Position numbers and translations under genes: made by a program
From: Caldilinea sp. CFX5
GTDB lineage: Bacteria; Chloroflexota; Anaerolineae; Caldilineales; Caldilineaceae
Assembly: GCA_021405325.1 (NCBI GenBank)
Contig: QWII01000164.1
Location: 1-14,157 of the forward strand
Length of the DNA stretch: 14,157 bases
Direction of reading: 5' to 3'
Shown: positions 1-6,038 of the stretch, piece after piece
Numbering within the stretch: position 1 is the stretch's first letter
Layout of the letters: each line of letters begins with the position of its first letter
The notes under the pieces: model-generated
The model's input: the letters and a program-made list of their open reading frames with translations, nothing else
What the model was told of the DNA's origin: nothing
Databases searched by the model: none

Positions 1-55
1 CGCACGCAATCACCAGGGTAGCCCGAACAAGCAAACGGCAAGGAAAACCACCAGG

Positions 56-656
56 ATGCACCTGGGAATCGACCTGTCCAACCGTTATTTTGATGCAATG
101 TTGCACTTGCCGAAAGGCGAGAAAGGGCATGGACAATTTGAGAACAACGCAGCCGGCTTCAAAGCGTTGGCGAAGTGGCTGAAAAAGCACAAAGCCAAGG
201 TGGTCCATGCGTGTATGGAAGCGACGAACATTGACTGGGAAGCGCTCGCTGCGTTTCTGCACGCCGCCGGTCACCGGGTGAGTGTCGTGAATCCCGCCCA
301 TATCAAAGGCTTTGCCCTGAGCCAGTTGCGCCGGAACAAAACGGATCAGCAAGATAGCGATGTGATCGTTGACTTCTGTTACGCCACCCCCCCCGATACG
401 TGGATGCCACCGCCACCGGCGCAGCAGAAGGTGCGGGCCTTGGTGCGCCATCGCGACGGGTTACTCAAAACGCTCACCCAGGAGAAGAATCGCCGAGCTG
501 ATTGCCAGGATGGCACCGCTCGAACAGCTACACAAACCCTGGAAAGTCATCCTTGGGGCCGCCATGCGTAAACTCATGCACTTGGCTTATGGCGTCCTCA
601 AAAACAAGACCCCTTTTGACCCTAATTATGGCCAGCCTCCACTCCCTGCAACGTAG
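56..656 (+). pseudogene. IS110-family transposase remnant (internal deletion and frame change)
   Basis: The frame from 56 encodes about 144 residues of a DEDD-type IS110 transposase. GIDLS near the N-terminus carries D6, the MEAT segment carries E55, and KTDQQD carries D97 and D100, matching the D-E-D-D acidic set. Near 485-520 the homology moves to another frame, which ends at the stop at 654-656. That frame encodes a short C-terminal piece with the family signature MRKLMHLAYGVLKNKTPFDPNY-like tail (read in two parts: MRKLMHLAYGVLK, then KTPFDPNY). Family members are usually about 310-340 residues; the two parts give about 200, so roughly 400 bp is missing, including the C-terminal domain with the conserved serine. 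The product should be inactive. AGG precedes the ATG at 56 by a few bases, a plausible old ribosome site. No partner end or target duplication is visible, as expected for IS110. Confidence 0.85.
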
Positions 657-659
657 TAG

Positions 660-685
660 CTGTCAGGTTTCCAAAACCTGTTAAG
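660..685. repeat. Degenerate copy of the CAGGTTTC-GAAACCTG palindrome
   Basis: CAGGTTT (664-670) and AAACCTG (674-680) form a 7-bp stem with a 3-nt loop. The 26-nt segment 660-685 agrees at 22 of 26 positions with 13928-13953, the core of the longer palindrome near the other end of the window, so both belong to one dispersed repeat family. The hairpin touches the stop codon of the minus-strand esterase (TAA at 681-683) and lies 4 nt after the IS110 remnant stop. It could act as a 3'-end mRNA structure for the esterase, but it has no clear U-tract. Confidence 0.6.
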
Positions 686-2870
686 TCTGGCTGAGGTGTG
701 GAGAGAGCCACTGGACGATCTCATTTGGTTCTTTGAGGGATGAGGTAAGGTTGAAGGTCGTTGCTACGCTAGATTGCCCATTCAGCAACGTGTAAATCTG
801 CCGGGGCCGGTTGCAACGCTGGTTGGCTTCCTGGTCGGCCAGGGGTTCCCGCAGCCCATCTACTGGTTCAGCCACCAAGAGAGGACGGGGCGCAACAGCC
901 GCCATTAGATCCGGCAGGTCGTAGTGGTTGAGGACATCAAAGAGATAGGCGCTGGCCGGCCAGGCTGGGTGTTCGACAATCAAGGAATGATAGGTGACAG
1001 GCGCCTGCCAGGTGACGACCGCGGCAATCCGCTCATCCAGGGCTGCGGCATGGAGCGCCAACAACCCACCCACGCCGCGCCCGACACAGCCAATGCGCGC
1101 CGTATCGATGCGCCCTGTGACAGCGCCCTGGCAGAGAACATCCACACTACGCAGCAGATCCCATAACTGCTGGGCAAAGAAAGGGCGATCGGTCATTAAG
1201 GCATTGCTCGTTGCCTCAAAGTCGCTGGCCGCCCCCTCACCGCACCCCCGTACATCCACGGCCAACACGGCGATCTGCGCGGCCAACAAGGCTGCGATAG
1301 CGCCATTGACCAAGCCGGCGCCCTTGCCCCATTCATCGATATAGAGCACTACCGGCGTCCGGTGCTGCCATTGCGCCGGCGCCAAAAAGAGGGCCGGCAG
1401 GTCGATCCCCGGCTCACTCTCAAAGACCAGCCGTTCGGCGATCAGGCCATTGACGATGGTTCGGTTATAGAGCCGGTTACGCTTGCCGCGTGCAAAGTCG
1501 ATCCACGGGCCGCTTGGCGTGGGCTTGGTGGGCCAGGGACCAAGCACTGCCGGCAATTGCGCTAACAGCGCGGCCCGTTGCTCACCCCATGCGGCCGCAG
1601 TTGCAGGCAGGGGTGACAATGGCGGGCGGGTCGCGGCGAAGCTCTTTGTCAACTGGGTGATCGCCGGCCCGACCAGTGGCGACCGCCCTGCCGGGAAACA
1701 GAGGCCGGGGCTGAGCGTCGGGTTCGCTTCACGGCGGCGTGAATGGCTGGGCGCCACCACAAAGGCGGGCGGGATCAGGTCAATAGTCGCTTCGGGCAGC
1801 GGGCTGCCATCACCCTCCTGCTGCAACCAGCGGGCAAACCAGCCGTATGCCGCCTCACGCATCGTCTGATCATAGCCATGCGGTGCATCGACCTCGACCA
1901 GCCGCACACGCTCGGCAGCCTCCAACAGGGTATAGATGCGCACCACTTCCTGGTAGACCTGGCGCACGCCCGCAATGGGGAAGAGCCAATCGTGTTGGGC
2001 GGCGATGATGCACTGCGCTTTGGGCGCCAGCAGGCCGCAGATGTCCCACATTTCGCTATAGGCCGCCACCTGGGGCACCTGATTGCAGAGATCGACGCCA
2101 TCTTCCCAGTTCCGATCCCGTTCAGCGTTGATCATGGCAAAGAAGGTATCTACATAACAGACCGGAATGCTGACCTGAATCCGTTCATCCACCGCAGCAG
2201 TGTAGAAGGTATTGAGGCCGCCGCCGGACGAGCCGGTCATCCCAATGCGCGTCGGGTCCACCTCGGTTCGGCTGACCAGATAGTCGATGGCGCGCATACT
2301 CTCCCAGACCATCAGCCCTTCCTGGCATTGGCCCACCAGCAGCGGCTCCAGATGTCCGTGGTCAAAGGGACATTCACCGAGCCGTTCTCCCTGGCCGATC
2401 ATATCATAGACGAGGGTGACAAACCCCAGCCGCGCCAGATTGGCGCAACAGCGCTGTACATCCGGCTCCAATTTGCCATTTTCCATCCAATGGCCCAGGG
2501 AGTAGAGCACGGCGGGCGCTGGCGACCGGCCACGGCGCGGCAGATAGAGATGCGCCGAGACGGGAAAGCCGGGCCGGGCCGTATAGATCACCTTCTCAAC
2601 CACATAATCGGCCCGTTCAACCCGCCCGGTGATCATTGCATCCAGAGGCGTAGCGGCCGGCCACGGCATCAACCCCAGCGAATGTAGCAAGCGGGGGCGC
2701 AACACCGCCACCCGTTGCCGCCACTCGGCTGCACTCTGCGGCCTGGGCAGGGCCGCCGCCAGTTGATGCAACTGGACTTCAATAAAATCCAGCACCTGAT
2801 TCCGGTAAGGGCTTTCGCGATTCAACCCCTGTAGGTTTACAAACTCTTGCAATGAAAAGTGGTTTGCCAT
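681..2870 (-). CDS. Two-domain alpha/beta-hydrolase, acetyl-xylan-esterase-like; second domain degenerate
   Basis: 729 residues with no signal peptide, so probably cytoplasmic. Residues about 90-350 form an AXE1/dienelactone-hydrolase-like alpha/beta-hydrolase domain. It has the nucleophile elbow GSSGG (S215), an acid in AQHDW (D294) and a histidine in APHGYD (H331), a complete triad in the right order. YDMIGQGER at 155-163 resembles the strand and loop after beta-4 in this family. Residues about 460-729 repeat the fold, but the elbow reads GRGVG, with G599 where serine belongs, and no C-terminal histidine follows at the expected place. Only the first domain should be catalytic; the second may be structural or substrate-binding. 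The likely reaction is removal of acetyl or other ester groups from sugars, which suits the importer genes nearby. It starts 83 bp after the ferritin-like gene stop on the same strand, with only a weak ribosome site. Esterase specificity is inferred. Confidence 0.85.
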   Translation of the reverse strand: MANHFSLQEFVNLQGLNRESPYRNQVLDFIEVQLHQLAAALPRPQSAAEWRQRVAVLRPRLLHSLGLMPWPAATPLDAMITGRVERADYVVEKVIYTARPGFPVSAHLYLPRRGRSPAPAVLYSLGHWMENGKLEPDVQRCCANLARLGFVTLVYDMIGQGERLGECPFDHGHLEPLLVGQCQEGLMVWESMRAIDYLVSRTEVDPTRIGMTGSSGGGLNTFYTAAVDERIQVSIPVCYVDTFFAMINAERDRNWEDGVDLCNQVPQVAAYSEMWDICGLLAPKAQCIIAAQHDWLFPIAGVRQVYQEVVRIYTLLEAAERVRLVEVDAPHGYDQTMREAAYGWFARWLQQEGDGSPLPEATIDLIPPAFVVAPSHSRRREANPTLSPGLCFPAGRSPLVGPAITQLTKSFAATRPPLSPLPATAAAWGEQRAALLAQLPAVLGPWPTKPTPSGPWIDFARGKRNRLYNRTIVNGLIAERLVFESEPGIDLPALFLAPAQWQHRTPVVLYIDEWGKGAGLVNGAIAALLAAQIAVLAVDVRGCGEGAASDFEATSNALMTDRPFFAQQLWDLLRSVDVLCQGAVTGRIDTARIGCVGRGVGGLLALHAAALDERIAAVVTWQAPVTYHSLIVEHPAWPASAYLFDVLNHYDLPDLMAAVAPRPLLVAEPVDGLREPLADQEANQRCNRPRQIYTLLNGQSSVATTFNLTSSLKEPNEIVQWLSPHLSQT

Positions 2871-2888
2871 AGGTCAGTAATCCAACTA

Positions 2889-2969
2889 AAGTAGCAGGTG
2901 GCATGCTTGCCCTATGCGGGTGGCAAATGTTTTAACTTGCCACTCACCACCTGCTACTTGTTACTTGCT
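2889..2969. repeat. Inverted repeat with GTAGCAAGT-type short tandem motif
   Basis: AAGTAGCAGGTGG (2889-2901) is the exact reverse complement of CCACCTGCTACTT (2947-2959), giving a 13-bp perfect inverted repeat with 45 bp between arms. The right arm runs into a degenerate short tandem motif (CTGCTACTTGTTACTTGCTA, 2951-2970). The right arm supplies the last codons and TAG stop of the ferritin-like gene (V-A-S-N-K-stop), so the repeat sits on the gene's 3' end. The inverted repeat lies between two same-strand genes and could form an mRNA hairpin. Confidence 0.6.
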
Positions 2970-3514
2970 ACCCGCCGCCGTCGTAGATCAGCCACAAAAG
3001 CCGGCCACCAGGCGTGGATGGGGCCAGGTGGGATCAACTTGTCCATTTCGACTGACCAACGCTCGCGGAGTTGCTCGGCGGCGGTCTGCAACTTTTCCAG
3101 GCTGCCAAATTCGGGGAGAAGCCAGCGGCGACCGATCTGCGCGTGCAGGACTTCATCGGCCCAATCGTAATCTTGGAAAGCCGCGACCAGTGGGGCGTCT
3201 GCCAGTTGGGCAAGTTCCAGTTCGTGGCGTTTGCCGGTTTCGCAGCGCATCAAACTCTGTTCAATGCCCCAGAGGACCACATGCGCCTCCAGCGGATCAA
3301 AGGCGGCGTTGAGCGCTACTGAGCCTTCCAGTTCAACTGGGTATTCGTAAAAGGCCATGCCGTTTTCATATAAGCCCACCTCGCCCATCATAGCGTGGCG
3401 CGCCTCGTCCCAGGCTTGCCGGCTCATCTCGACGTAATATTCCCACGGTCGCCCTTTAATCTTGTAGATCATGGGCGCCATATATTCGGGTACATCCATC
3501 TCGCGCAGACGTTT
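2954..3514 (-). pseudogene. Ferritin-like protein, C-terminal fragment (separated by IS605 element)
   Basis: This is the downstream part of the gene whose first 265 codons lie at 5165-5959. It encodes 186 residues starting KRLREMDVPEYM. Two helix signatures of the ferritin-like superfamily are visible: E-x-x-H within WDEARHAMMGE and within ADEVLHAQIG, the pattern used to bind a di-metal site. Joining codon 265 (AAC, 5167-5165) to AAA at 3514-3512 restores one open frame of 451 residues. The fragment has no start of its own; a GTG at 3529 lies within the right end of the IS element and has no good ribosome site, so translation is doubtful. Its last five codons come from the repeat at 2947-2969. 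Family placement rests on motif pattern only; function is unknown. Confidence 0.8.
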
Positions 3515-3549
3515 TTGACGTACTCCCACGGCTAAAGCACGTTGGATTC
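3515..3549 (-). other. IS605 right-end (RE) hairpin and cleavage site
   Basis: Read on the minus strand: GAAT at 3549-3546, then a stem of CCAACG (3545-3540) with CGTGGG (3530-3525) containing one A-G mismatch, a bulged T at 3539, an inner GC/GC pair and a TTTA loop, then AGTACG and TCAA (3518-3515). In IS608 the Y1 transposase recognises an imperfect hairpin with an extruded T, and GAAT pairs with TCAA to set the cleavage point. The same elements are all present here. Confidence 0.75.
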
Positions 3550-3650
3550 TGGATTCAGACAGGGATAGCCAGACTGGCTGGTCTTACATCCCCTAGCCCA
3601 AGAGAAGACGCCCCTTCTCTTAAAATGTTGACAGCGGCGTTGGCGTCGCG
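3515..3650 (-). ncRNA. Putative omega-RNA (reRNA) overlapping tnpB 3' end and RE
   Basis: TnpB nucleases are known to use a non-coding RNA that comes from the 3' end of tnpB plus the element's right end, with the guide read from flanking DNA. Here the scaffold would include the last part of tnpB and the RE hairpin, and the guide would be host sequence starting at 3514 and running down to about 3495 on the minus strand, inside the ferritin-like gene. The 5' limit given is arbitrary; no promoter or processing site was identified. Confidence 0.4.
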
Positions 3651-4694
3651 GTCAATCACTGTTTTGCAGGATGGACAACGCCAACGCCGATCATTCAAGG
3701 TTAGGTCTTGGTTGATATGACCACAGCACGAGCAAGTTTTGGAAGACGGATAGAAGCGGTCAATGAAATGCACAAGCTTACCCTTACCGGCGGCGATGTA
3801 TTGCAAAACATCGCGGAACTCGCTAAAGGCGATGTCACCGACCTTGCGACCCCAAAGTCTGTGCATGGCTTTGATATTCAACGTTTCCAAAACGATGATG
3901 TCAAAGCAGTCGGTCAAGTCATGGGCCAGCTTGAAGAACCAGTCCCGTCGCTGGTTGGCGATTCGCGCGTGAACCCGGTTGAGGTTGTCTTTGGCTTTAT
4001 GCCAGTTAGCAGAGCCTTTGATCTTCCAGGACATAGCACGGCTGGCCTTGCGCAGGTCTTTCAAGTTGGTTTTGAAGGACTCAGAGGAAGTTATTTCTTC
4101 GCCGTTGGACAGGGTGAGGAAGGTTTTCAGACCAAAGTCTGCGCCAACGATGGTATTACCCAGTCTGTTGACTTCTTCCTGTTCCGTCTCTACGGCAAAG
4201 CAAATGAACAACTCACCGAGCGGGTTCCGCTTGACTGTGACCGTCTTGACTGTGCCGAGGATTTCCCGGCTCTTGCTGAATTTGTACACCTTGCCGCGGA
4301 TGCGGATCTTGTTGGAGCCGATCAGCTTCCAACCCGTCTGTTTGAGGGTAAAAGAAGTGTACTTCTTGACCTTGCGAAAACCAGGTCGTGCAAAGCGCTG
4401 TGCAATCTTCCCAGCTTTGTACTTGAAGAACAGTTGATAACTACGATCAACACGCTGACAAATGTCCTGGATGGACTGTGCATCAACCAAGTTCCAAAAA
4501 TCGTATTTGGGAAGTTTTTTCAGCTTCGCAATGTGCTTTTGCATCGCGTACACGTTGATGTACTTCCCGGTCAGCTTGAAGTACCGCCGATGAAGGGCTA
4601 TGCAGTGATTCCAGATTACGCCCGAAATGTCAATCTGGTGATGCAGATGCTTATTCTTTTCGCTTCTGTACAACTTGAACTTGAGCGTTTTCAC
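3555..4694 (-). CDS. tnpB: TnpB, RuvC-like RNA-guided endonuclease of IS200/IS605 element
   Basis: 379 residues from a GTG at 4694-4692. That start is chosen because the family begins with the K-T-L-K-F-K-L-Y block and because the GTG overlaps the tnpA stop as GTGA, suggesting translational coupling; an ATG 22 codons upstream would add a tail from the tnpA frame. An N-terminal helix-turn-helix/wedge-like region (about 1-170) is followed by a split RuvC fold: D186 in GADFGLK, E270 in IIVLETLN, D350 in DRDANAA. A four-cysteine zinc-binding segment has C321, C324, C340 and C343. All catalytic and zinc residues are present and the length is normal, so the nuclease should be active. Known family members cut DNA next to a transposon-adjacent motif guided by omega-RNA, which helps retain the element after excision. 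The gene is less G+C-rich than the flanking host genes. Confidence 0.93.
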   Translation of the reverse strand: MKTLKFKLYRSEKNKHLHHQIDISGVIWNHCIALHRRYFKLTGKYINVYAMQKHIAKLKKLPKYDFWNLVDAQSIQDICQRVDRSYQLFFKYKAGKIAQRFARPGFRKVKKYTSFTLKQTGWKLIGSNKIRIRGKVYKFSKSREILGTVKTVTVKRNPLGELFICFAVETEQEEVNRLGNTIVGADFGLKTFLTLSNGEEITSSESFKTNLKDLRKASRAMSWKIKGSANWHKAKDNLNRVHARIANQRRDWFFKLAHDLTDCFDIIVLETLNIKAMHRLWGRKVGDIAFSEFRDVLQYIAAGKGKLVHFIDRFYPSSKTCSCCGHINQDLTLNDRRWRCPSCKTVIDRDANAAVNILREGASSLGLGDVRPASLAIPV

Positions 4695-5092
4695 TGGTTT
4701 TTCTGCCCGTCGATATAGTTCTTGATCGTCTCTGCCGAGAGATGACCAACTGATTCGCAATAATAAGCGCGCGTCCAGAGTGTTGGAAGTTTCGATTTCA
4801 AGTGCGGAAACTCTTTACGCAACTCATGCGATGTATAGCCCTTCAGTTGCTGCACAATGTAATGTGGTGAAAGGACTGGTGTTGACTTAATGAACAGATG
4901 GGTATGATCCGGCATTACTTCCAGGTTCTCTATCGTAATGCCCAATTCGTTAGCCTTTTCGGTTAGAAGTTCTTTCAGTCTAATTTCAACCTGACCAGTT
5001 AGAACTTTCCGCCGATATTTCGGACACCAAATCAGATGGTATCCGATATTAAAAACTGCCTTATTGCTGGTCGTCCATCGTTCGTTTGTCAT
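4691..5092 (-). CDS. tnpA: TnpA, Y1 (HUH) single-strand transposase of IS200/IS605 element
   Basis: 133 residues, the standard size for IS200/IS605 TnpA. The HUH metal-binding motif is H63-T-H65 in MPDHTHLFI, and the nucleophilic tyrosine is Y126 in ETIKNYIDGQ. YHLIWCPKYRRKVL near the N-terminus is a strong family block. The protein acts as a dimer to cut and rejoin single-stranded element ends without target duplication. The start at ATG 5092-5090 is chosen from the family N-terminus. No Shine-Dalgarno precedes it, and a promoter (-10 at 5104-5099) lies 6 nt upstream, so the mRNA may be leaderless. The frame stays open upstream through the left end into the interrupted host gene, allowing a host-TnpA fusion. 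The gene overlaps tnpB by GTGA. Confidence 0.93.
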   Translation of the reverse strand: MTNERWTTSNKAVFNIGYHLIWCPKYRRKVLTGQVEIRLKELLTEKANELGITIENLEVMPDHTHLFIKSTPVLSPHYIVQQLKGYTSHELRKEFPHLKSKLPTLWTRAYYCESVGHLSAETIKNYIDGQKNQ

Positions 5093-5098
5093 GATGAT

Positions 5099-5128
5099 AG
5101 TATAACACGATAGATATACATCTGCCAA
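5099..5128 (-). promoter_or_regulatory. Candidate sigma70-type promoter for tnpA-tnpB
   Basis: On the minus strand, TTGGCA (5128-5123) and TATACT (5104-5099) are separated by 18 nt. Expected initiation falls at or next to the tnpA ATG (5092), which predicts a leaderless transcript. The promoter overlaps the left-end hairpin 5110-5136, so TnpA binding there could repress transcription. Confidence 0.5.
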
Positions 5129-5162
5129 ATATCTATTCCTCCAAATTGCTTTCAACTTGGAG
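5110..5162 (-). other. IS605 left-end (LE) hairpins
   Basis: Two hairpins occur. ATAGATAT (5110-5117) pairs with ATATCTAT (5129-5136), with GAAT (5138-5135 on the minus strand) at its 5' foot. CTCCAA (5139-5144) pairs with TTGGAG (5157-5162), with an inner TTG/CAA pair and a 4-nt loop. The first, with GAAT at its foot, mimics the right end and is the better candidate for the TnpA recognition hairpin; the second occupies the linker to the boundary. Confidence 0.55.
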
Positions 5163-5164
5163 CA

Positions 5165-5959
5165 GTTGAGAGGGGCGAAGGCGATCTCATCTTTGGGGTG
5201 ATCAGGCCCTACTTCCAGATGCTGCCAGTGGGATTGATCAAAACTGTTGGTAAAGCGTGCATCCCGCTGCGGCATGACCTCCATTGCATAGGGTTTGCCG
5301 TCCCACCGTGGCTGCGGCAGTGGCTGCGCGGCAGGCAGGGGCAAGTCACCGCTGACGCCGCCGGCCGCTGCCAGATAAGCGCGCAGATGGCTTTCCCAAG
5401 CGCGTGCATTTTCGGCAGCGGTGGGCGTCTGTGCCAGGGCGGCGACGGCCTGTTCACCCCATGCGATCATCTCCTCTTCTTCCTGGACAATGAGCCGGAG
5501 CACGCGACAGGTGGGGCGATCGATTAATGGGTTGGTCGTGGACAGATGATGCTTCAAGCAGCGCACCAGCTCCGCTTTGACGATGCGGTAAACGCCTACC
5601 AACAGCTCCACGGTGTTTTCCGCGCGGATCACCTCTTCCAGCCAGTCGGTTAGCCTGGCATCGGGCGCCTTGTCCAGATGCAAGGGCGGCTCGCGCATCT
5701 CCCCGACCCGTTTGCGAAGAGCGGCGCTATGTTCGGCGTCTAACCAGAGATGCAAACTTATGGCGCATTTCACTTCCCACTCGGCGACGCGACACAGGTG
5801 CGCCGCGAGGATCTGGTTGAGCTGGCTTTCCACATAGTTATACCGCTTGAGCAGCTCGACATTCTGTTCCACCGAGTAGCCGACGCAGCACGCCTCTGCG
5901 TAGGAACAAAGCCCGGCCAGCGGCGGGATGCCCAAATTGTTGATCGGGAGCCGTTCCAT
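5165..5959 (-). pseudogene. Ferritin-like protein, N-terminal fragment (interrupted by IS605 element)
   Basis: 265 codons from ATG 5959-5957 to AAC at 5165. The start is supported by AGGAAAG about 6 nt upstream. Residues 25-200 are strongly helical, with acidic and histidine pairs spaced as in a four-helix ferritin-like bundle: E60/E62 with H70 and H77 in WLDAEH, a RAEN segment (E114), and an EEEE run near 160. DEIAFAPLN (257-265) is the last host segment; the rest of the gene continues at 3514. The intact protein would have 451 residues, perhaps with two helical halves. The gene lies 79 bp after the solute-binding-protein gene on the same strand, so it probably belongs to the same operon, but its role there is unknown. 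The frame runs on without a stop into tnpA, so a 422-residue fusion is possible. Confidence 0.8.
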
Positions 5960-6038
5960 CGTTGTTCTTTCCTGAAAATCATTCACCACGAAGAGACGAA
6001 GGGACAGTAATACGCACGATAAGCGAAATCGAGAATGT

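Larger units (their letters stand above)
3515..5164 (-). mobile_element. IS200/IS605-family insertion sequence (tnpA + tnpB), apparently complete
   Basis: About 1650 bp, oriented on the minus strand, with tnpA then tnpB and hairpins at both ends. The right end reads GAAT, an imperfect hairpin with a bulged T, six bases, then TCAA (3518-3515). That is the IS608 arrangement of guide GAAT, hairpin and cleavage site TCAA. At the left end the host flank reads CTCAAC (5170-5165), and another GAAT (5138-5135) precedes a second hairpin. Removing 3515-5164 joins AAC to AAA and restores the host reading frame; 1650 is divisible by 3. There is no target duplication, as expected for this family. The left boundary is less certain: cutting at 5152/5153 would also keep the frame. 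Both genes are intact, so the element may be mobile. Confidence 0.85.

Noticed and set aside
1743..2687. Plus-strand open frame of 314 codons
   Set aside because: Antisense to the clear esterase frame; composition is a shadow of that gene and no family motif is seen.
2951..2970. Short tandem motif as a CRISPR-like array
   Set aside because: Units are only 7-8 bp, degenerate and without spacers; no Cas genes are present.
3512..3529. GTG 3529 as a real start for the C-terminal ferritin-like fragment
   Set aside because: It lies in the IS right-end hairpin and lacks a ribosome site; the fragment is better explained as the distal half of a split gene.
3708..4718. Plus-strand open frame of 336 codons
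   Set aside because: Antisense shadow of tnpB, which has all family motifs on the other strand.
5981..6006. TTCACCACGAAGAGACGAAGG-like string, resembling a common intergenic repeat
   Set aside because: Only a short partial match from memory, with no second copy in the window; not listed as a repeat.
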